Source: Acidiferrobacterales bacterium (GTDB taxonomy: Bacteria > Pseudomonadota > Gammaproteobacteria > Arenicellales > JAJDZL01). Taken from it: DNA of 64,000 nucleotides. A program made the translations under genes and the position numbers. The stretch lies in assembly GCA_028820695.1 (NCBI GenBank), contig JAPPIB010000055.1, positions 1-64,000 on the forward strand, in the 5' to 3' direction. Position 1 is the stretch's first letter. The number at the start of each line of letters is the position of its first letter. The notes under the pieces are model-generated. The model had not been told where the DNA came from, ran no database searches, and saw only the letters and a list, made by a program, of their open reading frames with translations. Of the stretch, positions 37,649 to 45,742 are shown piece by piece.

Positions 37649-38812
37649 ATGCTGACACGTCTCCTTGACCGATACAGCGCCGAAATCGATCGTCTTGAGC
37701 AATCCAACCTAAGGCGCGAACTTGCAACGATCGGCGGCTTGGACTTCACCTCCAATGACTTTCTTGGACTGAACCGCGCCGAACCCATCCGGCTGGCGAT
37801 GCAACAGGCGCTCAATGACGGGGTTTCCCTGGGTGCGGGCGGCTCGCGTCTTCTTCGCGGAAACCACCTTGAGCACCAGCGACTCGAATCGCAAGCGGCC
37901 AGACTGTTCGGTAGTGAGAAAACGCTATTCCTGTCCAGTGGTTACACTGCGAATTTCGCACTGTTTACGACGCTGCCCGAAAAGCAGGACCTCGTTGTCT
38001 ATGATGCGCTGTCGCATGCCAGCATCCGTGAAGGGGTGTTCACCACGCGGGCCAAGAGCGTCAAGGCCCGTCATAATGACCCGGACGCGGTTGAGCGTGC
38101 GATTGTCAACTGGCGCAAATACAGTGCTCCATCGGCAGTTGCATGGATCGCGGTAGAGAGCCTGTACAGCATGGACGGCGATCGAGCGCCACTTAAGGAG
38201 CTGATCTCGGTCGCGGAGCGCTGCGATGCGATGCTGGTAGTCGACGAGGCGCATGCCACCGGAGTATTTGGCACGCACGGTCTCGGATTGACGGAACCCT
38301 ACCAGGGTTACAACAACCTGATCGTGCTTCATACATGCGGAAAGGCGCTGGGTGCGGCCGGGGCGCTGGTCTGTGCGTCGTCTGAGATCATTGATTTTCT
38401 TGTCAACCGGTGCCGTCCGTTCATCTATTCGACCGCACCGCCGCCAATCATTGCGATTGCGGTGGGAACATCGCTCACACTGCTGACGACGCAGCCGGAA
38501 CGACGACAGAAACTGCATCGGTTGATCGAAACCGCGAATCACGAACTTGAGCGGCTGTTCGGAATCACTGGCAGCGGCTCGCAGATCATTCCATTTGTGA
38601 TCGGTGAAGAGGCGCCCACCCGACAGGTGGCCCGAGAATTGCAGGATGCAGGATTTGACGTGCGGGCCATTCGGCCGCCGACCGTACCGTCGGGAACATC
38701 GCGACTTCGCATCTCGATCACACTGAACGTTACCGAACAAGACATCTGCAAGATGCTGCAAACCCTTCGCAAGATCATGGATCGACTTAAAGTCGAGCCA
38801 AAACCAATTTGA
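37649..38812 (+). CDS. bioF: 8-amino-7-oxononanoate synthase
   Basis: BioF condenses pimeloyl-ACP (or -CoA) with alanine in biotin synthesis. The protein of 387 residues has the alpha-oxoamine synthase pattern: LGAGGSRLLRG, SGYTANFA, DEAHATGVFG and the PLP lysine in HTCGKALGAAG. A GTG at 37646 directly before the ATG at 37649 could also start it; the AAGG before them is close to both. It is the first gene of bioF-bioD-bioA and is followed by bioD after 4 bases. Confidence 0.94.
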   Translation: MLTRLLDRYSAEIDRLEQSNLRRELATIGGLDFTSNDFLGLNRAEPIRLAMQQALNDGVSLGAGGSRLLRGNHLEHQRLESQAARLFGSEKTLFLSSGYTANFALFTTLPEKQDLVVYDALSHASIREGVFTTRAKSVKARHNDPDAVERAIVNWRKYSAPSAVAWIAVESLYSMDGDRAPLKELISVAERCDAMLVVDEAHATGVFGTHGLGLTEPYQGYNNLIVLHTCGKALGAAGALVCASSEIIDFLVNRCRPFIYSTAPPPIIAIAVGTSLTLLTTQPERRQKLHRLIETANHELERLFGITGSGSQIIPFVIGEEAPTRQVARELQDAGFDVRAIRPPTVPSGTSRLRISITLNVTEQDICKMLQTLRKIMDRLKVEPKPI

Positions 38813-38816
38813 GACG

Positions 38817-39476
38817 ATGACACACGCAACGCACAGCAATGCTCGCGGATTGTTGGTCACCGGTACCGATACCGGTATCGGCAAGACCGTAGTCAGCGCC
38901 ATGCTGGTGGACGCCATCGACGGCGCCTACTTCAAGCCGGTTCAGGCCGGGCTCGATGAGGAGACCGATACCGAGTTTGTACAACGTGTCACAGGCCTGA
39001 CACCCAATCGGATCATTGCCGAGGCCTATCGTCTGAATACACCGGCCTCCCCGCACCTTGCGGCAGCCATCGATGGCGTCGAGATCGACACCAGCCGATT
39101 GACATTGCCGCAGACATCATGCCCGCTTGTTGTTGAGGGCGCCGGCGGTGTCATGGTACCGTTGACTGCACAGGTGCCATACATTGAGATGTTTCGACGC
39201 TGGCAGTTGCCCACCATCGTCTGCGCACGCACCTCGCTTGGGACCATCAACCATACGTTGCTGACCATCGAGTCGCTGCGGCGCTGGTCAATCGATGTAC
39301 ACGGCGTGGTTTTCGTCGGAGACCCGCATCAGGAAAATGAGGCGATCATTCCGAAAATGGGCGAGGTCGCAAGACTTGGCCGGCTCCCATTCCTGGAATC
39401 ACTCGATATCGAATCGCTTCGTACTGCTTTTGCGCAAAACTTCGACATTGAACAGTTTACGAGGGTTCTCACATGA
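38817..39476 (+). CDS. bioD: Dethiobiotin synthetase
   Basis: BioD closes the ureido ring of dethiobiotin from 7,8-diaminopelargonic acid, CO2 and ATP. It has a P-loop TGTDTGIGKT near residue 16, FKPVQAG with the conserved Lys, and VEGAGGVMVPL. The length (219) is normal. Its stop overlaps the bioA start by ATGA, which indicates translational coupling. Confidence 0.95.
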   Translation: MTHATHSNARGLLVTGTDTGIGKTVVSAMLVDAIDGAYFKPVQAGLDEETDTEFVQRVTGLTPNRIIAEAYRLNTPASPHLAAAIDGVEIDTSRLTLPQTSCPLVVEGAGGVMVPLTAQVPYIEMFRRWQLPTIVCARTSLGTINHTLLTIESLRRWSIDVHGVVFVGDPHQENEAIIPKMGEVARLGRLPFLESLDIESLRTAFAQNFDIEQFTRVLT

Positions 39477-40741
39477 CAGAATCTGCATCACCAATCTGGC
39501 ATCCCTTCACGCAACATGCCCTATTTCCAGACTTTGTGGAGATCGAGCGTGCCGAGGGTGCGTATCTGTATACCGCGGACGGCCGGCAGATCATTGATGC
39601 CATCTCGTCGTGGTGGGTGATTACACACGGTCACTGTCATCCGACGATGCAGGATGCCGCTCGACGCCAGATCGAACGGCTGGACCAGGTGATCTTTGCC
39701 GGTTACACCCACGAGCCGGCGGAGGAGACCGGACGTCTGCTTGAAGAACTGACACCCGACGGTCTGGATTATGTGTTCTTCTCGGACAGCGGTTCAACAG
39801 CAGTCGAGGTCGCGTTGAAAATGGCGTTGGGGTACTGGCACCATCTGGGGTCTGACCGTCAACGGGTACTCGTTCTGGAACACAGCTACCACGGCGACAC
39901 CATCGGCACCATGTCGGTCGGGGAACGCGGTGTATTCAACCAGCCATACGACCCCTTGCTGTTTTCGGTTGAGCGCATCCCGTTTCCGGCCGAAGGCGAA
40001 GAGCAGAAAACCATTGACGCGCTTGAGCGCAGTTGTCGCAACAAGCCTGATGTCGCGGCGCTCATCGCGGAGCCATTGGTTCTCGGAGCGGGTGGCATGC
40101 TCATGTATGGGACACAGACCCTCGCCGAAATGAAGCGCGTCTGCGAAAGATATGACGTTCTGTTCATCGCCGATGAGGTGATGACTGCCTGGGGAAGAAC
40201 CGGTTCATTGTTCGCATGCGATCAGGCGGGCGTTGTGCCTGACATCGCATGCTATTCGAAAGGCATCACGGGTGGCTTTCTGCCGTTGGCCGTAACCATG
40301 TGCCATGAACGTGTCTTCCAGGCACACTACTCCACCGACCGTCGCCGGACGTTCTATCATTCGAGTTCATATACGGCGAACCCGATTGCATGCGCGGTTG
40401 CCGCCGCCAACCTCAAGATGTGGAAACAACCCGACGTGCTAGACCGCGTAAGCCGGGTCGCGGAAATGCAGAAACTCAAGTTATCGCAGCTGGAGGGCTC
40501 GCCGTGGCTGACGTCCCTGCGACGTCGTGGAACAATCGCGGCCATGGATGTACGGGTGCCCGACCGCGGTTACCTGTCAGAAATCGGTACCGAATTGTAT
40601 CTGAGGTTCCAGAAAAGCGGGGTCCTGTTGCGACCGCTGGGCAATACGATTTACGTACTGCCTCCGTACTGCGTCACGCTGGATGATCTCGACAGGATCT
40701 ACGAAATAATTTCGGATACGGTGTCAGGCTTGCTGGAGTAG
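39473..40741 (+). CDS. bioA: Adenosylmethionine-8-amino-7-oxononanoate aminotransferase
   Basis: BioA makes 7,8-diaminopelargonic acid, using S-adenosylmethionine as amino donor. The opening IWHPFTQH, the WWVITHGH segment and the PLP lysine in YSKGITGGFLPL are diagnostic for BioA among class III aminotransferases. The length (422) is typical. The 3' end overlaps the convergent diiron gene by 18 bases. The presence of BioA rules out a need for a BioU-type replacement. Confidence 0.96.
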   Translation: MTESASPIWHPFTQHALFPDFVEIERAEGAYLYTADGRQIIDAISSWWVITHGHCHPTMQDAARRQIERLDQVIFAGYTHEPAEETGRLLEELTPDGLDYVFFSDSGSTAVEVALKMALGYWHHLGSDRQRVLVLEHSYHGDTIGTMSVGERGVFNQPYDPLLFSVERIPFPAEGEEQKTIDALERSCRNKPDVAALIAEPLVLGAGGMLMYGTQTLAEMKRVCERYDVLFIADEVMTAWGRTGSLFACDQAGVVPDIACYSKGITGGFLPLAVTMCHERVFQAHYSTDRRRTFYHSSSYTANPIACAVAAANLKMWKQPDVLDRVSRVAEMQKLKLSQLEGSPWLTSLRRRGTIAAMDVRVPDRGYLSEIGTELYLRFQKSGVLLRPLGNTIYVLPPYCVTLDDLDRIYEIISDTVSGLLE

Positions 40742-41419
40742 CAGACTGTTTGCGGCTGATTCGAGGACGGGCTGATCCAGCAGTTTCTCGATTGAACCCA
40801 GCAGCCGTACGTAGAGCGACCGTTCCTGAACCCACAGTCGGCGTATCGTCCTGCGGTTGTAGTGTCCGTCACCATCCAGTCGCCTTGCCATGCTATAAAG
40901 GTGCCCCTGCTCCTCGGCCAGCAAACGCTCGAGAGAGATATCAAAGGTGTTGCGATCAAGCGCTTTCTGCAACAGGGAATACGCCCACACGGCACGGAAC
41001 TCGATCACCAGCGACATATAAAGATAAATCGTCCGGTAATTGGCACTGCGTCCGAACATCCGTACCATACCGGCTTCCAGCCGATTGAAGTAGGCTCGGG
41101 CTGATGCCGGCGCCAGCAGCGCGTCGGCCGAGTAGTCGATTTGCTGTTCGCATACACGCTCGGCATGCCGCTTGAAGAAAACTGCGTGACCGGTCTCTTC
41201 ATTGAGGTGTCGCAATGTCGGGTAGTCCATTGCAGACGCGTGTTGAGTTGCCATGATCTTGTAACTGCCGATGTGTTCCATGTACGACAGCGTGTTCAGA
41301 AACAGAACCGCGTTGTGCTCGTTTTCACACAGGCTCACGAATACCGACATGCTCCAATCGGTAAGATCCTCATTGCTGAGGGCAAACTCACTGACCAGTT
41401 CGTTAACAGCGACTGTCAT
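40724..41419 (-). CDS. Ferritin-like diiron protein coupled to bioB
   Basis: The 231-residue, mostly helical protein shows the four-helix carboxylate diiron pattern: Glu48 (SYMEHIG), E75-T-G-H78, Glu140 (LVIEFR) and E170-Q-G-H173. It has no signal peptide and is not one of the standard biotin enzymes. Its start overlaps the bioB stop by ATGA, so it is translationally coupled to bioB, and it overlaps convergent bioA by 18 bases. No bioC, bioH, bioG, bioI, bioW or bioZ gene is in the window. An oxygen-dependent step that supplies the pimeloyl group is an attractive inference. A role in BioB iron-sulfur repair, or an unrelated hydroxylase such as a MiaE-like enzyme, is also possible. Confidence 0.78.
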   Translation of the reverse strand: MTVAVNELVSEFALSNEDLTDWSMSVFVSLCENEHNAVLFLNTLSYMEHIGSYKIMATQHASAMDYPTLRHLNEETGHAVFFKRHAERVCEQQIDYSADALLAPASARAYFNRLEAGMVRMFGRSANYRTIYLYMSLVIEFRAVWAYSLLQKALDRNTFDISLERLLAEEQGHLYSMARRLDGDGHYNRRTIRRLWVQERSLYVRLLGSIEKLLDQPVLESAANSLLLQQA

Positions 41420-42426
41420 GACGCAACTTCTCTGTCAGCTGTCTCAATGAGGGCGGGTGGGTGGCTCGGCTTCGGCAACATGTCCTCGAGTCCCAGCTTG
41501 GCGAATAGCGCCTCATCGCGGTTGTATTCGACATTGTCGGTGGTCAGCAATCTGTCGCCAACGAATATCGAGTTTGCGCCGGCAAAGAAACAAAGTGCCT
41601 GGAGTTCTTCCGACATTGACCTGCGGCCGGCTGACAGCCGCAACATGGACCCGGGCAACATGATTCTCGCGACCGCGACGGTGCGGACGAACTCTATCGG
41701 TTCAAGTTGCTGTGCTTCAGCCAATGGTGTGCCTGGAATCGGCACCAGCATGTTGATGGGGACGCTTTCCGGCGGATGCTCCATGTTTGCCAGCACGGCC
41801 AGCATGCTGCCTCGATCCTGCTGGGATTCACCCATGCCCAGTATTCCTCCACAACAGACCTTCATTCCTGCCTCGCGCACATAGCCGATCGTCTGCAATC
41901 GGTCGTCGAATGTCCGGGTGGTGATAATCTGATCGTAGAATTCCGGTGATGTATCAACATTGTGGTTATAGAAGTCGAGGCCGGCCTGCTTGAGTCTGAT
42001 CGCCTGATCGCGGTTGAGCAGACCCAGTGTCATACAGGTTTCAAGACCGAGCGACTTGACTTCCGAGATCATCGCACACAGGCTTTCCATATGACTGGGT
42101 TTGGGGCCTCTCCACGCTGCTCCCATGCAGTAACGTGTTGCGCCGTCCTCTTTTGCCGCCTTGGCATCGGCGATAACGTCCTCAACCTTCATCAGCTTGC
42201 TGGCATCCACTTCCGTCTTGTAGCGAATGGATTGGCTGCAGTACTTGCAGTCCTCAGGACAGCCACCGGTCTTGATATTGACAAGTCTGCTTTTCTGCAC
42301 CTGATTGGGCGCGAAATTTTTCCGATGGATGGTTTGCGCCTGGTACAGCAGATCGTTGAAAGGCATGGCAAATAGTGCCTCTACCTGCTTGTCGGTCCAT
42401 GTCTGATTGTTGGCGATCCGGGGCAT
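41416..42426 (-). CDS. bioB: Biotin synthase
   Basis: BioB is a radical SAM enzyme that inserts sulfur into dethiobiotin. The radical SAM cluster motif CPEDCKYC is near residue 50, followed by SQSIRYKT and the family's [11 protein letters not shown] and RLSAGR segments. The length is 336 residues from the ATG at 42426; a TTG at 42450 would add 8. It leads a two-gene minus-strand unit with the diiron gene and is divergent from the molybdenum hydroxylase. Confidence 0.96.
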   Translation of the reverse strand: MPRIANNQTWTDKQVEALFAMPFNDLLYQAQTIHRKNFAPNQVQKSRLVNIKTGGCPEDCKYCSQSIRYKTEVDASKLMKVEDVIADAKAAKEDGATRYCMGAAWRGPKPSHMESLCAMISEVKSLGLETCMTLGLLNRDQAIRLKQAGLDFYNHNVDTSPEFYDQIITTRTFDDRLQTIGYVREAGMKVCCGGILGMGESQQDRGSMLAVLANMEHPPESVPINMLVPIPGTPLAEAQQLEPIEFVRTVAVARIMLPGSMLRLSAGRRSMSEELQALCFFAGANSIFVGDRLLTTDNVEYNRDEALFAKLGLEDMLPKPSHPPALIETADREVAS

Positions 42427-42614
42427 AGCGACAGCTTGGTTGCGTAACAATGTGGAGTTCGAATGAAACCGGCACAGTCGGTTTCAATGAGGCAATAATA
42501 TACTACCCTTGCAGCTTGGCCAAATTGCGATTTTTCCGTCGGCAAGGTTGCCTGATCGCGTCAGGCAGTCCCAACTTATTGATTTTCTGTGTACGGCAAC
42601 TCCTCTGATTGGAC

Positions 42615-44975
42615 ATGGACAACCCGAAGAGAACACAACGTGTCGAAGATTTAAGCCTCATTGTCGGACAGGGCAGTTTCGTCGATGATCTGCACGCGAA
42701 GGCACTTGGTGTCGGACATGTCGTACGGTCTTCGTATCCGCATGCTGAGATCTTGAATATCGATGTGGAAGTTGCAAGAGCCCTGCCAGGCGTTCAGCTG
42801 GTGGTGACTGCGGCCGATCTCGATGACGCGGGCTACGGCGATCTGCCCTGCGTCTCAAACCTCACCAACCGCGACGACAGCCCGATGTACAAACCCCCAC
42901 GGCCGGTTCTTGCACGGGACCGGCTGCGTTATGTCGGCGAACCAATCGCTTTCGTAGTTGCCGATACCATGCACGAAGCATTGGAAGCAGCGGAGTTGAT
43001 CGAGGTGGATGTGCGCGAACTTCCAGGCGCCTCAAGTACTGAAAAGGCCCTGCGCGCCGAAACCAGCATATGGGAGGGGGCGCCAGACAACGTCTGTTTT
43101 GACTCAAGCCACGGTTCAGAACAGAAAACCGAACAGTTGCTGGAACAGGCTGAACACGTGGTGTCGATCGAGGTGCATCATCCGAGGATGTCGGTCACCC
43201 CGATTGAACCTCGGGCGGCACTGGCCGAATATGATGCCGCGGGCGGTCACTACACGCTTCATGTCCAGACCCAGGGTGTGCACATGGTACGACGGGTACT
43301 GGCAACAGACGTCATGAAAATTCCGCTGCACAGCCTCAGGGTGATCACCCGCGATGTGGGCGGCAGTTTCGGCATGAAGATTTTTCCCTATCCGGAATAT
43401 GCACTGGTTCTCTATGCGGCCAAAAAGCTCGGCCGGCCTGTGAAGTGGACTGCGACAAGATCGGAGTCGTTCGTATCAGATGCCCACGGTCGGGCAAGAA
43501 TCGATCGCGCGCGACTGGGACTGGACGCGGAAGGAAAGTTTCTCGCAATTCAGATCGATGCTGAAGCCGATCTTGGAGCGAGTCTTTCGTATGTCGGTCC
43601 TTCGATCGCAGGCCAATATGCGTATACAGTCATGGGGCACAACTACAAGTTCGAGTCAGTGAACTATCGTTGCAAGGGCGTGTTTACCAACGCGACTCCC
43701 ACCGATGCGTATCGCGGTGCCGGCAAACCGGAGACGATATCCACGGTTGAACAACTGATCGACAAGGCGGCGATCGAACTGGGGATGGACCGTATCGAGC
43801 TTCGACGAAATAACTTTGTTCAGCCCGACGAGCTGCCGTATTTGATGCATAACGGTCAGGTGATCGACAGTGGGAACTTCAGCGCCCTGCTCGACCTTGC
43901 GCTGGAAAAGTCCGATTGGCATGGTTTTCTCAAGCGACGCAAGAATGCGTCCCAACGCGGCGTGTTGCGCGGCATAGGACTCGGCATGTATATGCATTCC
44001 ACCGGCGGCTCGAAAGACGAGACGGGCGAGGTCAGACTTTGCCGAGATGGCACGGTTCGTGTCACGACAGGTACGCAATCCGCAGGTCAGGGGCATCAGA
44101 CCGCGCTTGCGTCATTGGTGGCAGAAGCATTGCAGATTGATCTTTCGCGCATCGAGGTGGTACAGGGCGACACCGATGAGATTTTTTCAGGCGGCGGTAC
44201 CGGCGGCTCCTCGATGGTTGCGATTGCCGGAGTCACGGTTAGCAAAGCAGCAACCAAGATGCTGGAACAAGCTTGTGAAGCGGCTTCGCACCTGCTTGAG
44301 GTTTCGACAGCAGATATTGATTATGACCGCGGCGAATTCGTCATTGCAGGAACAGACCGTCGCGCAAGTCTGGTTGACATTGCACGGTTCATCGAAGAGT
44401 CTGGAGACGATCACCCCGGCTGCGTGGGATCGGAATCATTCGAGGGTACCAATACCACTCATCCATGCGGTGCCTATGTAGTCGAGATCGAATGCGATCC
44501 GGATACGGGCGTTGTCAGGATCATTCAGGCCGTCGGTGTGGACGACATCGGACGAATTCTGATGCCGGCAATCGCGGACGGCCAGCTCCACGGATCATGG
44601 GCCCAGTCGATCGGAACATCACTGATGGAGTGCATGCAGTATGATGAGGATGAGGAAGGACAAGTGCTTTCAGGCTCCCTGATGGACTATCAGCTGCCGC
44701 GGGCGGCGGATCTGCCGTTTTTCACGCTTGAGAAGAGCGCGACATTGTGCCGGACCAATCCGCTGGGCGTCAAAGGCGTGGGTGAGGTGGCAAGTCTCGG
44801 GGCGCCGGGTGCGTTGGACAATGCGATTTCAGACCTGCTTGGCAACGGTCTGGAGTTTGTATCGCTGGCCGGTCCCGCAACACCCCAGAGAGTCTGGCGG
44901 GTGATCCGGGAAATTACCTCACGGCAGCATCCAGGTGATCATTCACTGTTATCGCGGGCGACACGTCCGAGATAA
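42615..44975 (+). CDS. Molybdenum hydroxylase large subunit (xanthine dehydrogenase/CoxL family), solitary
   Basis: The protein of about 786 residues is the molybdopterin-cytosine-dinucleotide-binding large subunit of the xanthine dehydrogenase family. It has the opening RVEDLSLIVGQGSFVDD, PIEPRAALAEYD, GGSFGMK, GQGHQTALA and the catalytic Glu in GVKGVGEVASLG. It has TDAYRGAGKPE where CO dehydrogenase has AYxCSFR, so it is not a form I CO dehydrogenase. The usual FAD (medium) and 2Fe-2S (small) subunit genes are not next to it. They may be elsewhere. The ATG at 42615 is preferred over TTG 42609. The 3' end overlaps the convergent isomerase by 37 bases. Confidence 0.85.
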   Translation: MDNPKRTQRVEDLSLIVGQGSFVDDLHAKALGVGHVVRSSYPHAEILNIDVEVARALPGVQLVVTAADLDDAGYGDLPCVSNLTNRDDSPMYKPPRPVLARDRLRYVGEPIAFVVADTMHEALEAAELIEVDVRELPGASSTEKALRAETSIWEGAPDNVCFDSSHGSEQKTEQLLEQAEHVVSIEVHHPRMSVTPIEPRAALAEYDAAGGHYTLHVQTQGVHMVRRVLATDVMKIPLHSLRVITRDVGGSFGMKIFPYPEYALVLYAAKKLGRPVKWTATRSESFVSDAHGRARIDRARLGLDAEGKFLAIQIDAEADLGASLSYVGPSIAGQYAYTVMGHNYKFESVNYRCKGVFTNATPTDAYRGAGKPETISTVEQLIDKAAIELGMDRIELRRNNFVQPDELPYLMHNGQVIDSGNFSALLDLALEKSDWHGFLKRRKNASQRGVLRGIGLGMYMHSTGGSKDETGEVRLCRDGTVRVTTGTQSAGQGHQTALASLVAEALQIDLSRIEVVQGDTDEIFSGGGTGGSSMVAIAGVTVSKAATKMLEQACEAASHLLEVSTADIDYDRGEFVIAGTDRRASLVDIARFIEESGDDHPGCVGSESFEGTNTTHPCGAYVVEIECDPDTGVVRIIQAVGVDDIGRILMPAIADGQLHGSWAQSIGTSLMECMQYDEDEEGQVLSGSLMDYQLPRAADLPFFTLEKSATLCRTNPLGVKGVGEVASLGAPGALDNAISDLLGNGLEFVSLAGPATPQRVWRVIREITSRQHPGDHSLLSRATRPR

Positions 44976-45532
44976 CCGCCGTGATGGCGCTGTCCATACT
45001 GTTGTCGGGTGATGCCCTTGAGTTCCATCAGGGCCAGCGTGATCGCATCGGCGATCGCATTCATGACGGCGATGCTCGATGATGGCGTCAGGCCCAGCGG
45101 ACACGGCTCTACGATAGCGCCCATTTCAAGTATCACATCGCTGTGACCTCGAAGTTGAGAGTCCGCATGGGAAGTGATGCCGATCACCTTGCCCAGACCC
45201 AGGTGCCTGGCCAGTTGCAGCATTTCGATGACCTCGCGGGTTTTCCCGCTATTGGAAAAGGCGACGATGCAGTCCCCGTCGGCAATTACACCGAGATCGC
45301 CGTGTGCGGCCTCGCCTGGATGAAGATATACGGCTGGCGTGCCAGTTGAACAAAGTGTGACGGCAAACTTGTTTGCTATGATTCCCGCCTTGCCCATTCC
45401 GGTTGTCAGCACCTTGCCCTCACAAGCATGCAACAGATGAACTGCCGTCTCGTAGTGTGACGATACCTCGATGGACTGAATGGCTGATGCCTCAGCGTCC
45501 AGGACGTATCGTATTCGTTGCATGACATCCAT
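44939..45532 (-). CDS. SIS-domain sugar isomerase, KdsD-like, lacking CBS domains
   Basis: The 197-residue protein matches the SIS domain of arabinose-5-phosphate isomerase: TGMGKAGIIANKFA, LHPGEAAHGDLGVI, AFSNSGKTREV, and a closing HHGGYLGR. KdsD/KpsF proteins normally continue with two CBS domains (about 320 residues in all); here the frame stops just after GGYLGR. The stop lies inside the convergent molybdenum hydroxylase gene, with a 37-base overlap. It could make arabinose 5-phosphate for Kdo as some short SIS-only isomerases do, or be a truncated copy. Confidence 0.78.
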   Translation of the reverse strand: MDVMQRIRYVLDAEASAIQSIEVSSHYETAVHLLHACEGKVLTTGMGKAGIIANKFAVTLCSTGTPAVYLHPGEAAHGDLGVIADGDCIVAFSNSGKTREVIEMLQLARHLGLGKVIGITSHADSQLRGHSDVILEMGAIVEPCPLGLTPSSSIAVMNAIADAITLALMELKGITRQQYGQRHHGGYLGRVARDNSE

Positions 45533-45568
45533 TGACTTGGAACCAGCTGTAGATCAGGAATAGGTGAG

Positions 45569-45584
45569 ATTATAGGAAATTATA
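45569..45584 (-). promoter_or_regulatory. Two -10-like TATAAT boxes upstream of the SIS isomerase
   Basis: The minus strand carries TATAAT at both 45579-45584 and 45569-45574 in an A/T-rich tract 37-52 bases before the isomerase start. No good -35 box was found at the right distance, so this is a tentative promoter. Confidence 0.35.
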
Positions 45585-45742
45585 TCGGATAGTCATCAGA
45601 ATTTGTGTATATAGAAGTTTTTATTAACAATAACTTATATTCATGTTTTTGACAAGCGAGGCTCACTGGGATCGACCCTGCGATAGCCAACCGCCGGATA
45701 GACGTGTTGCAAGTGGTATCTGATCAATTCAGCATCTGTCGA

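Noticed and set aside
37925-38917. Minus-strand frame of 330 codons
   Set aside because: Antisense to bioF and the start of bioD, both securely identified.
42615-44975. Aerobic CO dehydrogenase large subunit
   Set aside because: The signature AYxCSFR is replaced by AYRGAGK, and no CoxS or CoxM gene adjoins.
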